Shown in pieces: positions 11,670-22,489 of a DNA stretch of 64,000 nt. Where the stretch lies: the NCBI GenBank assembly GCA_963565915.1, contig OY751490.1, positions 2,170,001-2,234,000 of the forward strand. The letters are read 5' to 3'. This DNA comes from Entoloma clypeatum. Its lineage: Eukaryota > Basidiomycota > Agaricomycetes > Agaricales > Entolomataceae. A program made the position numbers and the translations under genes. The notes under the pieces were generated by a model. It made no database searches. It worked only from the letters and a program-made list of their open reading frames with translations, and was not told the DNA's origin. Within the stretch, counting starts at the first letter, position 1; each line of letters starts with the position of its first letter.

Positions 11670-11915
11670 GCATTGTTTTCTATTATTTGGTTCACACCAT
11701 AGGACCTCTATAACTTTAAATCTGTGGCTAATTTTCTTAAAATAAATACATACTTGATGATACAACATGCTCCCCTACTCATCTGATATACAGTAGTAGC
11801 AAATATTGCTTGTTCCTGTGTAGATATAATGAGGAGATGTGCAATATCTTTCGACATTTGTTTACATGTATTTGACATGTTTGATGGGTGTGTGTTGCAC
11901 ATCATCCAACATTCG
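11670..11915 (-). repeat. Dispersed repeat B, proximal half, reverse orientation
   Basis: On the minus strand it reads from ATGTGCAACACACACCC through CATGTAAACAAATGTCGAAAG, TACACAGGAACAAG and AAATTAGCCACAGATTTAAAG, as in 19650-19800. Orientation is opposite to the half at 10419-10960, so repeat B is split and inverted here. Confidence 0.65.
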
Positions 11916-11919
11916 CTGG

Positions 11920-12500
11920 TTTTCGCTGGTTTTTTGCCATGGTGTCTGTCACCGGTGAATTATTCGCTGATCTGTTGTTAGCATCGTTCTTTGTATATGG
12001 AGTGTGGCCGACACTCAAGGCTTGCTTTCGCCGATGGCCTGTTGCCGTGTTGCCGGTCTTTCGCCGGTTTTTGGCTGTGGTGTCTTTCACCGGTGAATTA
12101 TTTGCTGATCTGTCATTAGCATTGTTCTTTGTATATGGAGTGTTGCCGGCACTCAAGGCTTGCTTTCGCCGATGGGTCATCAATTCGCTGATGGCCTGTC
12201 GCCGGTCTTTGGCCGGTTTTTTGCCATGGTGTCTTTCGCCGGTCATTTGTGGCTGGTCTTTTGATGGTTTTTTGCTGTGGTGTCTCTCGCCGGTGAATTA
12301 TTCGCCGATCTGTCGGTAGCATTGTTCTTTTCATTTGCAGTGTTGCTGGCACTCAAGGCTTGCTTTCGCCGATGGGTCATCAATTTGCCAATGGCCTGTC
12401 GCCGTGTCGCCGGTTTGTTGCTGGTCCTTCGCTGGTTTTTCGCTGTGGTGTCTTTTGCCGATGAATTATTCCCCGATCTGTTGGATGTTGTCGCCGGCCA
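11920..12500. repeat. Tandem units of about 140-170 bp, CGCCGG-rich, in the right arm
   Basis: A unit starting TTTTTTGCCATGGTGTCT or TTTTTGGCTGTGGTGTCT recurs at about 11929, 12068, 12214, 12267 and 12436. It usually runs on through GGTGAATTATTCGC, GATCTGT and CACTCAAGGCTTGCTTTCGC. One unit (12214) is short. A further degenerate copy lies at 11590-11690. The left arm (6715-7010) holds the same units in reverse complement. Confidence 0.75.
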
Positions 12501-12679
12501 CATTTTTTCTTCGCCGGTGACATTATTATTTCGCCGTTCGCCATGGTAAATTTGCTGGTGTTGTAGCGAATTCGCTGCTTCCATAATTTACCATACACTA
12601 TATGCCTTCGCTGGACCGTAAATTACAATACAGTGTAGGTTGACTACCTGTAATTATAACCCTGCACCCCGAAACACGC

Positions 12680-14441
12680 TGAAACGATGGAAGTGAGTCT
12701 GGGGATGAGTGTGAGCGATACCTCTATCATACACACAAACACCAAACACAACAACGAAGACCAAACCAGTCTTGCAATGCGTACTTCTCAATCAATATAG
12801 TTCAGGGGTGATGAGTGGGATCACTCAGGATGCGACTCTTCCAAACAACAATTGAATAACTCGTTTAGTGATGGCTCAATAAGTCTCGAACAAGACTTAG
12901 AGATAGTTCTCAATAGATAATGAACCGAGGTTTGTGATTTCTGGACCAACAAGACTTTGCGAACACGATCTCGACCAAATACAAACACAACAATGACCAA
13001 TATGACTGATAGATAACACAATTTGACAATTGACAAGTTCTCGAACACACAAAACACAATTGCAACTGACTTCCAATGCAAACCAAACAATCTCAAGGCT
13101 TCAATGATACTCGCAAATGATGACAGATGCACAAGACAAATGCTATCAATTCTAGGGCACAATCCAACCTAACCTATCTGTTATGGATTCGCTATCCATG
13201 GCATTGATCGCTCGGACAAGATACAAGACATAGAGGCCTTATCTGATTAATGGCCAGTTTCATCTTATCTATTGGTTTCATGCTTACTATTCACTTTTAC
13301 ATCATTTGGACCCCAGCCTCCGCTTACTCACTACAGTATGGTCATCATTACCATATCTAGATGGTTACTCTCACACATCCTTGACATCGTGTTACTTATT
13401 GGACTATACTTAGATATTCTGACTCACGCCGCAGCAGTTACCATAGACACCTACTCCGGGTCCGCTTCTGGAGTCAGACCGGAACCGCTCTAGAGTCATC
13501 TAGATGACTCGACCTTCTAGTATATATAGGGTAGATACATTGCATGTATTCCCCAGATCTAGCAATCACCTTGGTATCCGCCTTTGCTACTTAAGCCTCT
13601 CTGCCTAAGCATTGCATGGGTTTGTCAACCATAACACTATCTAGGACGAAACTATGAGACTTTATACATGAGCAGCAATAAATATAGAAAAAGGATGCAT
13701 GTGGTCTCGCTAAGGGGTATCCAGTCAAGTGAGCCTTCGCTAGAGATGTCGCGATGTGTCCATGTGGTTGACAATGTGACAGGTACATTCTTTTCTCCAT
13801 ATTCTATCTCTATCATGCTTGTGAGGACACTATTTCACTATCTCGGTCTATTGATACACCTGGCGATGATGCCAATGAGTTGCTGCGAGGTATCAGATCC
13901 TTTGATTAAGGGTCATCTTGGTAAGCAACCAATCAACAACTGATCCATATCAATATGTCTGCCATGTAATGCACATTGATCATGGTGTATCAAACCCGAT
14001 CTTGGTCTGTTCGATCCGATGTCATTGGCTATTCCCCATATGGACCATATGGACGCGAAGCGAGGCGCACATTTGCCAAGCCTCTCACAAGAATGTCTCC
14101 AGTCAAGCCCTCGATGTATAGTAGACAGTGCTAGTGTCAGCGATCAATCCAATATAACCAATCTTCTTGTTTCACGCTTCATTTCGAGAGGTACTTGATA
14201 GTCTTATCTATCTCGTGAGGCGATCCCATAGCTCTCGAGTATCATAGCTAAGCCTATAGTGGTGACCAGGGCTATGTCCTACATTACCATGGTCTCTAAA
14301 TGCTTTGAAATCTCTCTCTACTAACGTCACCACTAAGTCCTCAGAATCAGAGCTCATCTAGGACTCTCTATATCCCTTAGAGATAGTGTGAAATGATGCA
14401 AAATGCGAAGATTTAGGCCTAGACACATCACGGCCCTATCA
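12680..14441 (+). repeat. Putative long LTR (repeat C), about 1.76 kb
   Basis: Starts TGAAACGATGG directly after the gag sliver ATAACCCTGCACCCCGAAACACGC and ends CGGCCCTATCA, so it has TG...CA ends. It has a TATA-like TATATATA at 13521-13528. Its last 480 bp recur at 59912-60388 and in reverse at 28816-29292. In those copies the terminal CCCTATCA is followed by GCGCACTTCGCC, the next bases of the same Gypsy-2 gag. Both sides therefore place the insertion at one gag site. No coding frame is seen. It could also be a large non-autonomous element. The family is not identified. Confidence 0.5.
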
Positions 14442-14448
14442 ACATGAA

Positions 14449-14690
14449 CAACACCTGGGTGTCAACACCTGAGCTATAATACTGAATAATCAGACCCAGA
14501 TATGTCAGCAAACCTTCAGTAAGCAAACAAATTTGATTTGAATATATTATGGGCCAACACCCGATACATAAACAACACCTGAGCTATAATACTGAATAAT
14601 CAGAGGCAAATTACAGTAGGGCTTGGTTTGCTGACACATCTGGGTCTGATTATTCAGTATTATAGCTCAGGTGTCGACACCCGGGTGTTT
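14449..14690. mobile_element. Palindromic miniature element (MITE), about 240 bp
   Basis: ACACCTGGGTGTCAACACC at the left is mirrored by GGTGTCGACACCCGGGTGT at the right, and the match runs inward for about 65 bp (GAGCTATAATACTGAATAAT, CAGACCCAGATRTGTCAGC). A third, partial copy of the inner block lies in the middle (14577-14610). Related fragments occur at 15474-15515, 29925-30020, 30600-30665 and in the mirrored right arm. Confidence 0.7.
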
Positions 14691-15127
14691 ACAAGTCCTT
14701 GACATGTTAAGACTCATTCTTTATCATTCCACAACTTAGCACCATTTTTTATTCATTCATTCATTCACCTTAAATCACCAATGCTCAACAATATTAGTTA
14801 AAGTGTTGGGATCCATTTTGCGAGCTGGGTTCAAAAATAGCATCTGTTTGATCATGTGACTTGATGAAATGACAAATATTTGATGATTATATAAGCATTT
14901 GATGAAATAATTGGCTGGAAATAGTAAGTCTGCCAGTTTTGAAGCTGGAAAGATAATTCAAGTTGATACAGACAGCTGCCATACATCAGATGATGAATGC
15001 ATACATTGTTTGTATTTGTTTGTTCCAGTTGATAACAATCAATTGATTTGATTTGACTACTGCTGGATGCAGAATTTGAAGCTGATTCCAAATATGCTAT
15101 ATTTGTATGATAGTGAGTGTCTGGTAT
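14691..15127. other. AT-rich spacer
   Basis: No gene, repeat or RNA recognised. A minus-strand frame at 14852-15091 is low complexity (Ser/Asn/Gln-rich) and unconvincing. Confidence 0.4.
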
Positions 15128-15400
15128 TTGCTCACATGAATTAATTGACCAACTGTATTATACAGAAATTCCAAAACCAATATTTGAATATCCAAGCAAA
15201 AACATTTAAACCAGTTATAAGATTACATTGAAGACTAATGCTAATCAGAATACTGTGCTACATCTTAGAGGAATTGTATATCATGCAAACAATCACTTTA
15301 CATCTATAATTATTTCATCAGAAGATGATATGGTTTCATAATGGTAAAGTTATAGGAGCTGCTAGAATATCTTGTATTTTATATTTATGCTTGTAACTTC
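15128..15400 (+). pseudogene. Fragment resembling a peptidase-like domain of Agaricomycete proteins
   Basis: Frame-corrected reading gives EIPKPIFEYPSKNI, then LKTNANQNTVLHLRGIVYHA, then NNHFTSIIIS and WFHNGKVIG. The order of a strand block, a H-containing GIVYHANNHFTS block and a W-F/Y-H-N/D-G block recalls the ubiquitin-hydrolase-like domain of many Agaricomycete hypothetical proteins. Stops (TAA) and a frameshift break it. A sister fragment with the same LRGI-YHANNH block lies at 22180-22360 (about 180 bp, roughly 88 percent identical by eye). Assignment from memory is tentative. Confidence 0.35.
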
Positions 15401-15704
15401 ATGGCTATATATTACTATCAACTAGGAGGGACTCGTATTTGCCACACGCAGTGTCAAAGGGCCAACCCCAAGTCTGATCATTCAGTATTATAGCTCAGAT
15501 GTCAACACCCAGATAAACTGACCACGGTCTGGTTCATGAATATTTTGAAGAAGGTTCGAACATGAACCGAACATTAATGTTTGTGTTCAGGTTCAGCCTT
15601 GCCCTGAATCTGAACATTTAATAAGGGTTCAGGTTCGGGCCGATGCTGAACCAAACATTGCCAAACACGCAGCAAACACAAGTGCTCAGCAGCCTTCACT
15701 CGTT

Positions 15705-15910
15705 GCCTCTCATGCCTGACAGCTATCCCTCATGCCCAACGCCTGTTTCTCATGCACAACACCCATCCTTCACGCTCAATGTGCCCAATGGGCCATTCCT
15801 CGCGCCACACTGCCATCCCTCGTGCCCAACATGCCCAACTGCCATCTATCGTGCCCCATGGCCACCTCTCGCGCCCAATGGCCATCCCAATTTTGCGCCA
15901 AACGTGCAGG
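15705..15910 (+). repeat. GC-rich AACGGCC-type repeat, diverged
   Basis: Phrases such as CATGCCCAAC, CCCAATGGCC and CCTCRTGCCC recur every 15-30 bases, as in the clearer arrays at 20560-21170 and 32330-32530. Confidence 0.5.
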
Positions 15911-16139
15911 TAGTTTCGGTGCTTTTTTATTTTTATTTATTTTTTTTATACACCTGATTTATATTCCGGGGCTCAATCGCAGTCCGGTCTGTACTAGAGT
16001 ACAATTTAAGTAAGCACGTGTGATGACATGGCAAAAGACATGTGGAGGGAGACTGATGGCTGGTCCATGGAGTGTGTTGTATATGTGTTGTATGTGAGAA
16101 AGAAGAAGGGAGATAAATAATAGCCCATTATATAAGTAA

Positions 16140-16547
16140 TCAGACTGAGGGGATTGTAAAGGTCTGGAAGTTTACCGTTGGAGGTCCACTAGCAGCCCAT
16201 TTGAGGATTGGGAGTGTGATTTTGACAATGGTCGTCAAGACCTGGGGGAGAGGAGGCTCATGGAAGCGAGCCAGCAGTGGGGAGGGGGGGTAGTTGAAGA
16301 GAGGCGGCATGGGGGCAGCCTGTGGTGGGAAAGGCCTGAGGGCCGGGGTTGCAGGAGGTGCTTGCGCACAAGAGGCGGCAGCATGTGTGGGTGTGAAGAG
16401 AGTAGCCCTTGCGTTGAGGGGAGCCGTCTTAGGCAAAGGTGCCCTGGGCAGCGGGGGAGGTGGAGGCGATGGTTTGGGGACCGCCACAGGAGGGGGAGGG
16501 GCAACAGGTTGGGGGCCCATTTTGGTGAGTTCTTTACTTTTCCCCAC
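16140..16547 (-). CDS. Proline/alanine-rich hypothetical ORF
   Basis: 135-codon minus-strand frame starting MGKSKELTKMGPQPVAPPPP. It is about one quarter proline, with short PPPPLPRAPLPK runs and no membrane segment. I do not recognise a family. Its N-terminal style resembles the disordered start of some fungal LINE ORF1 or gag proteins, and it lies in a repeat-rich stretch, so it is more likely a transposon fragment than a host gene. Composition alone could keep such a frame open by chance. Confidence 0.3.
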   Translation of the reverse strand: MGKSKELTKMGPQPVAPPPPVAVPKPSPPPPPLPRAPLPKTAPLNARATLFTPTHAAASCAQAPPATPALRPFPPQAAPMPPLFNYPPSPLLARFHEPPLPQVLTTIVKITLPILKWAASGPPTVNFQTFTIPSV

Positions 16548-16655
16548 GTCCTCTGGCAGAATCCTGTAGGAATCCTCCAGGAATTTTCAACATATATTTG
16601 AGTGAGAAGTGCTGTAAAATTCTGCCAGGATTCCTCCAGGGATCCAAAAGGATCA

Positions 16656-16850
16656 AGGAGATGCTTCGTCTGCCATCAGGCAGAACATCGTGCTGATGCA
16701 CACAAAGGAGAAAAGACCCCGGTTGCAAACAACACGTTCAAAGAAGCTTCCGACGCATATGCCCATATTCGAGGAATTTTCAAGGACTTGCCAAATGAGG
16801 AACAAGACGCCTTAATCTCCCAGATGGAGAAGCAGGGTTTTCAAGACTAA
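16656..16850 (+). pseudogene. gag: Gypsy-2 gag, C-terminal fragment
   Basis: Begins at the zinc knuckle CFVCHQAEHRADAH and runs to the natural gag end, MEKQGFQD-stop. It keeps the segment KEASDAYAHIRGIFKDL that is partly deleted in the 33 kb copy, including CGA (Arg) where that copy has TGA (34254-34256). The slip heptamer GGGTTTT is at 16835-16841. Both flanks are unrelated repeats. Confidence 0.8.
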
Positions 16851-16914
16851 TGAGTTGGTTAGATTGTCAAAATAATCTTATCAAATTTTGCATGTTGCTG
16901 TTTTGTGATGCTGA

Positions 16915-17130
16915 TTTCCGTTTCTCAGGTTGTTCTGTGGAAAAGACCGGTTTAAACCTGTTCTAACCAGTCTTTGGCTGGTCCATAAAATTCTAAGTTT
17001 GAAGAAAACCGAGAACCAGTTGTGATCCAAATTCTTAAAGACAAAGACCGGCAGTCCAGTCTTTCACCAGTCCAGTTTGGTTCAGTCTCAGTCTAAATTC
17101 ACTTTCGAAGGACTGGACTTCGAAACACTA
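16915..17130 (+). repeat. SINE-like body (family F)
   Basis: Contains GTTCTGTGGAAAAGACCGG, CCAGTCTTTGGCTGGTC, AAAGACCGGCAGTCCAGTC and ends TTCGAAACACTACAC. The same order follows the tRNA-like module at 28057-28234 and 48841-48988 plus 56432-56510. This copy lacks the tRNA-like head. Confidence 0.65.
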
Positions 17131-18344
17131 CACACTGGCAGCTTTGAAAATTCTGAGGACATCACATGTTGCCTGGGCCCATCATTCAAGAAGCAACAAT
17201 ACTGGGGGTGATTGTTGATTCCATTTTCACTGTCTGTCTGATAGAAGTTCGAACTCCTTTGGCAGGTCCATTGGGAAGTCCCTCTGAGTCCATTGAAGAT
17301 CTATTGAATATCCTGACAGATGTTCGGAGGTGTGGGCCAAATCCCTCATCAATTATCACTCAGCATCAGCAATGAACAAGTTCATCTGGCATTGACAACA
17401 GTCCCAGTCCTCAGAAAGCCTGTGGATCCATTTCCCAAATCAATAAACCCAAGTTGTGGATTCACTTCCCCACTTTCCCACCACCCCTAAACAACTCAAC
17501 TCCTCTATCTACAGCAAGATGATCTTTTGGCAGTGGAATTTGGAGTTTTTGCAGGATGCAGGAGAGAGGCTGAATGTATGTTATTTCATGAATTCTGCTC
17601 TCTGAGGTGTTTTCGTGCTCATTGAGGAGAGGAATTCAGACCCATGGCCTATGACTGGGTAGTCGAGAACTGCATATGATTAGTGTTTTGAAATCCAGTC
17701 CTAAAATTTGGTTTGAGACCTGAACTGGACTGGACTTTGCCACTGGTCCAGTCTTTCATTCTTTAGAATAGTTGAACTTTGGCCTGGTTCAGTCCAGTTT
17801 CATAGGTTTTTGCCTGGTTTTATAGATTTAAACCTATGAACTAGTCACAAACTGGACTGAACCTATGCATAGGTTCAGGTTCTAGGTTCACTTTTTTTTA
17901 GGGTCAAAAACTGGACTGGACTGGACTTTCAAACACTACATATGATATTGGCTTTCATTTCAGACACCTGCTCATCTGATATATTGGCAGACTCTCACTG
18001 AGCTGTTCACAATGGGCCATGGCAGGTCGCCAGGGTCTTGCACCGCCTCCCTCTGCAATCATGTGGCCCTGGATTGTGAGGCAGGACCAGGATCAGGTGA
18101 TGCCCCTCAACCCAGTATGAGATATGATCTTGTTATGGGCCCCCAAGCTCTGTCCCAGCCCATTCTGGTGATTGTACTAGTGGCATTGGTTCCTGTCCAT
18201 TTCCCACCTCTGGCTTCCAGTCCCTCATCCTCACCATTTGACAGAGCTGCTCCATCTCCATTTCAGGTGCCATCCCCCTCCCCTGTTGCCACTATTCTGC
18301 CAGAAGCGCTGGTCACCACCCATGTCTTGCCTCTAATGTTTAAA
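17131..18344. other. Unassigned spacer with a family-F related fold-back
   Basis: Open frames at 17166-17375 and 18012-18350 show no known motif. Within the stretch, 17685-17936 is a small element. It begins TAGTGTTTTGAAATCCAGTC and ends with the inverted form GACTGGACTTTCAAACACTA, and it is rich in GGACT repeats, so it is probably a non-autonomous relative of family F. Confidence 0.5.
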
Positions 18345-18740
18345 GGTTAGGGTAATTACCCGCTCATGACCTTAACCTAACCATATTTTAACCACTGGTA
18401 ACCTTAATCACTTGTGACTGCTGCAGCAGTTAACACTGGTTAAACCAGGTTAGGTTGCAGTCTGAGCAAAACTCATAACCGGTCTGTGAAATCTTGATTA
18501 TTGACTGCTTATTGTACTTGAGTATGTTGTATTAGCATACTGATAGCTATAAAATGCATTTACACATCATTCTATGCTCTAAGACTTATCTATATCTCAA
18601 TTTTTTTTGACCTTAACCACTCATAACTGGTTATAACTGGTTACAGTAAGAGGGGTACAACAGGTTATGGTTAAGGTCAGGGCAAATCTTGTAATTTGTG
18701 TAACCAGTTAGGTTGTGGTTAAGCCAAAATATGTCAATTA
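18345..18740. repeat. GGTTA/TAACC-rich repeat pair
   Basis: Two blocks (about 18350-18480 and 18600-18735) built of CCTTAACC, AACTGGTTA and AGGTTA words, partly in inverted relation. It looks like a degenerate fold-back; no tract of a simple telomeric repeat is present. Confidence 0.45.
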
Positions 18741-18930
18741 ACCTAATCTTCAAAGACTACTTGCCTCCATCTTCCAGTTCCTCTTTCTCTTCAATTTCCA
18801 GAACTCCTCTGCCTCTGCAGCCTAGGGTCTTCCACCTCTCACATGGCCATCTGCATGCCTCCTGCAGCCTCCTGCAATGTCTACCAGGGCCACGTCCATC
18901 AGGTGACCATCTTCTCCTTTTCTATCTCTT

Positions 18931-19050
18931 AATAGTGTTTGAGGGTTCAGTCTTATGAACTGGAAAATGAACCTGAACTGGACTGGACTGGACTGGAAGA
19001 GACCTGAACTGGCAGTTCAGGTTTCACTGATTCTGAGCTCAACCAGTCTC
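18931..19050. repeat. Family-F related fragment
   Basis: Starts TAGTGTTTGAGGGTTCAG, contains GAACTGGACTGGACTGGAC and ends CCAGTCTCTAGTGTTC. The TAGTGTTTGAA-type end is shared with 17685-17936 and with the 3' end of the SINE-like body. Confidence 0.45.
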
Positions 19051-19395
19051 CAGTCTCTAGTGTTCAAAGGTCCAGTTTACTTTTTTGTGAATTAGACTGA
19101 GACCAGATTGAACCGAACCGGTGAAAGACTGGACCGCCGGTCTTGGTTCTTAAGGTTTTGGATCTCGCCGGTCCTTGGTTCACTCCAAACTTTGGAATTT
19201 GAAAGACCGGCCAAAGACCGGTTCGAACAGGTTTAAACCAGTCTTTTCCATGGAACAATCTGAGGAACGGAAATCAAGATCATGAAACTGCAAAGTGCAA
19301 AATTTGTGCCATTTGCGAGAATTGACCTCATAATCTCTATAGTACAGAACATTAGTTCAGTCATCTATTTAACCAACTGAGCCACACATCCATTA
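19051..19395 (-). mobile_element. tRNA-derived SINE-like element, full copy
   Basis: On the minus strand the head reads TGGCTCAGTTGG (A box, 19373-19384) and AGGTCAATTCT (B box, 19318-19328). The body with TTCCATGGAAAAGACTGG, GACCGGTCTTTGGCCGGTC and the 3' end GGACCTTTGAACACTAG follows. The A-B box spacing fits an internal RNA polymerase III promoter, but the acceptor stem no longer pairs, so it is not a functional tRNA. On its upstream side it meets repeat B head to head, as in every other copy. Confidence 0.7.
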
Positions 19396-20440
19396 TAACT
19401 GGTGCATCACACTCATTCTACATCACAACTTTCCCACTTCCCAAATAGGCACACTTAAAAAAAAAAACAAAAGGTGTGTGTGCGTGCTCCCTCCTGCCTC
19501 GATCACAAGTAGACAGATTATAAATAAAATCTATAAATATATTCTGGCCTTTTCAGCATCTGTGCCCCTCATTGTAGAGTCAGCAATGGGTGGATGCATC
19601 GTTTCGATGTTGGATGACGTGCATCACGCGCACATCAAATGTGTCAAATATATGTAAACAAACTCAAAAAACATCGCATTTCTCCTTAATATGGCTACAC
19701 AGGAGGAAGTCAGCTTACAGACTATATCAATTATGTAGTGTCAATAAATATGTGTTGATTTTATGGAATGATGCCACAGATTTTAAGTCATAGAGGTGCC
19801 GTGCTCTACACCAAATAATAGTAAAAAATACGCAAAATGCATTGCGCAGGCATGTGCAGTGCCTTTCTCATGGTCTAATAATAGTTGGAAGTGATAGAAC
19901 TTATAAATAGATATGTATTCACCTTCTGAAGCACTTTGTATAATTTTTAGAAGTCCAGATAAGATAGAAATAATGAAATGTGGAGATTTCAGTAAAAGTG
20001 TTATATCTCCCTAATGAATGAGCCAAATTTGAAAGACAAATGTGCTGTGAGATCCCCTGAATGAGGAGAATCCAAAGCTGAAACAAAAGAATTTGGTCAA
20101 ATTTTCGACCTATTTTGCTTATATTCACCTCATCAAGTCCTTTAATTTTATTTGAAGGGTCTGAATAGGTTTACATACACTGTTTCAATAGTATATGTAT
20201 AGTATATTTAGAGTACAAATGTTGTGCAAAGGAGGAAGCTAGAAAATGTTGTTTTTTGTGTTTGAAAACACCATGCCACACTGTTCATCATGATTTACAT
20301 TGTGTTTTGATGCATCAATTTGGAGCACCAACTTTCTACCATCCATAGCTCATGTATATAACTCTATATATACTTCCTATGAGTTTCTAAATATGTCTAT
20401 ATAAGATAAGAATTATCTTTGTGGGTTTTGGTGCCATGGT
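19396..20440 (+). repeat. Dispersed repeat B, full copy
   Basis: About 1.05 kb, order: CACTCATTCTACATCAC, TATATTCTGGCCTTTTC, GCAATGGGTGGATGC, CATGTAAACAAA-type block, GCGCAAAATGCATTGCGC, AGAAGTCCAGATAAGATAG, CATGATTTACA. Other copies are at 31107-32160, 42003-42302 plus 48021-48762 (split by Copia-2), 27721-27980, 61224-61515, 10419-10960 and 11670-11915. No coding capacity is conserved. Confidence 0.75.
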
Positions 20441-20474
20441 TTGGGCATTGAGGGCACAATTTTCAACAACATTG

Positions 20475-21175
20475 ATGCCGAGCATGCTTGGCAATTGCTG
20501 AAAGTCGAACCATAACTGCCAGCAAAACCTTCCCACCCTTTTTTTATCCCCCACCACCACTCCACCCGGTCACCACATCCGCCCAACGGCCACTACTCGC
20601 GCATAACGGCCACCACTCATGCCCAACGGCCCTCTCTTCCGCCCAACGGCCACCTTTCATGTCCAACGGCATCCCTGTGCACCCAACAGCGTCCCTTTGT
20701 GCCGAACGGTCCCGACTCATGCCCAACGGCCTCCATTCACACCTAACAGCATTCCTTTGCCCTCAACACCATTCACCCATGCCCAACACCATCCTTTTGC
20801 CCCCAATGCCATCCCTTCACCCCCAACACTGTCGACCCATGCCCAATGACTGGCTTTCATGCCTAAAGGCCTCCTTTCATGCCCAACGGTCCCGACTTGC
20901 GCCCACCGCCATTGACCCACACCACGCCGTCCCTTTGCCCCCAACACTGTCTCTTTTCCCTCAGCGCCGTCAACCCATGCACAACGGCTGCCTTTCATGC
21001 CCAACTGCCCCGACTAGTGCCCCACGGCCCCTCTAATGCCCAATGACTGCCTTGCTTGCCCAAGCCTCATGCCCAACGGCCGCCTCACGTCCCCAACGCT
21101 GTCGACTCACACCCAGCACCCTTCCTTCTCATGCAATGGCCTCCCTTCGCGCCGTATGGCACCACGCACCTGCCA
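20475..21175 (+). repeat. GC-rich AACGGCC repeat array
   Basis: The phrase CATGCCCAACGGCC and variants (CCCAACACC, CCCAATGCC, GTCGACTCACACCCAGCACCC) recur about every 20-30 bases. It follows repeat B through a degenerate form of the CTCGGCAATTGCCGAG palindrome, as at 32160-32529 and, in reverse, 40470-41010 and 41640-42003. The regular spacing keeps several spurious Pro/His-rich frames open. Confidence 0.75.
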
Positions 21176-21184
21176 CGACATGTG

Positions 21185-21265
21185 TCCAACCTACAATGGT
21201 GCATGATGTGTGAGACATCTTCCAGTGTGATGTTGTCACACTCACAGTTGAAAGGAGCAGACCAT
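21185..21265 (-). pseudogene. LINE ORF2 C-terminal fragment
   Basis: The minus strand encodes CECDNITLEDVSHIMHHCR, matching CKCDNVTLEDVSHIMHHCR of the longer plus-strand fragment at 22500-22990. This is the Cys/His cluster at the C-terminus of Tad1/L1-type LINE polyproteins. Confidence 0.6.
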
Positions 21266-22179
21266 AGGTCATTCTCATTGATACCACATGGTTAGCAGTA
21301 GTATATAAGATAGGTAGTTTGAACATGAAACCCCAGTCTTGAGCTGGTTTCTACTGCCTCAAACCTCTTTCTAAGCCTTTCCCCTTTCCCCCCATGTTTT
21401 CTCTCTAGCAAGAACTGGGTTTGTGTTGGTGTCGCTAACAGAACATCCTGGAAAATTAGTGCAGCTGGGATTTTCAGCAGGAGCTTGAAGTGCTCCTTTG
21501 TTTCATTGGATACAAAAACAGCTCTCAAAGCAATTTTCCCCCTCCAAAGAGACTGCAAAAGTTCTCATGTGTTTTCCCTTGCATGAATGTTATTTTGCAA
21601 AAAACCTCCAAATACCGTCATTGCCCATATTGCAATCTGGCTTGCACTAACAAAGATTTCATGCATGAATAAAGAATTTCTTTTGGAGAAGATGAACAAA
21701 ATTGGAGAGATTGAGATTGACACTGGAGATGATGTGTTTGTTCTCGCTGATGCTGAAGGAGTGCCGCCAGCTAGTGTTATGGCTGCGAATTATACTTTGT
21801 ATTCCAAAATTTCACCTGATCTGAGATTCTCACTTATGCACAGCTTATCTGAACATTGCAGATCAAGGTGGCCATTTTTACAACTGCTGCTATGTCATTT
21901 GAGTTAGAGGTGTCTTATATCTCAAAATAAAACATTGTATGAGAGTAGATGACCCTGGATTTCCTTTTATAGAAGTTGTTTAAAAATTCAAATTACAACT
22001 TTTGTTACTTTCTAACAATGCTTCATTAGAATGGTCAGCTGATCCAATGAATTGTTACTGATAGTTCTTGGGAATTTATCAGCAAAGATAACAAGAGCAA
22101 AAAGATAACTGTCAAAGTTCCAAGTGTATTTGTATCTGCAAAGGAAACTGAATTTCAGAAGCCAACTAAAAAAATGTCC
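21266..22179. other. Unassigned, with one unknown ORF
   Basis: A plus-strand frame at 21587-21907 encodes IEIDTGDDVFVLADAEGVPP and SKISPDLRFSLMHSLSEHCR. It has protein-like composition but matches no family I can name, and it may be an exon fragment or decayed transposon gene. The rest has no recognisable content. Confidence 0.4.
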
Positions 22180-22360
22180 TCATTGCTCATATGAATTAAT
22201 TGATCAACTGTATTATACAGAAATTTCAAAACTAATATTTGAATATTCAAATAAAAACATTTAAACCAGTTACAAGATTACATTGAAGACTAATGCTAAT
22301 CAGAATACTGTGCTACATCTGAGAGGAATCACATATCATGCAAACAATCACTTACATCAT
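22180..22360 (+). repeat. Second copy of the 15128-15400 fragment
   Basis: TATTATACAGAAATT, TTTAAACCAGTTA, AAGACTAATGCTAATCAGAA and CATGCAAACAATCAC align with 15128-15305. Coding reading again passes a TAA and ends after LRGITYHANNH. Confidence 0.7.
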
Positions 22361-22489
22361 CAACAAACCAGACCTGTGCTATGTAGTACTTGATAGCGCT
22401 ACTATGGAGTCTCACATGGTTGCTACAGAATGCTATATAGCATTATGCTGTTACTCCACAAAGCATTGCAAGTCAATAAACCCACCTCC

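Larger units (their letters stand above)
6620..12650. mobile_element. Composite element with terminal inverted repeats, inserted in Gypsy-2 gag
   Basis: The ends mirror each other: CTCAACCTACATTGTATTG at the left matches the reverse complement of the right end, GTCAACCTACACTGTATTG. Similarity continues inward through GTAATTTA, TCCAGCGAAG and ATGGTAAATTATGGAAGCAGC. Flanks carry TAATTAT on both sides (6613-6619 and 12651-12657), a plausible target duplication whose exact length is blurred by AT-rich context. The terminal regions (6650-7014, 11920-12560) are built of related CGGCGA / CGCCGG-rich units. The interior holds a truncated Gypsy-1 copy and pieces of repeat B, so it grew by later insertions. 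No transposase frame is visible, so it is non-autonomous. Superfamily is undetermined. Confidence 0.65.

Noticed and set aside
18345..18740. Telomere-like repeat (TAACCC)
   Set aside because: Only scattered TAACC/GGTTA words, no uniform tandem tract.
20488..21036. 182-codon Pro/His-rich ORF
   Set aside because: Produced by the AACGGCC repeat array; all frames are open there and composition follows the repeat unit.
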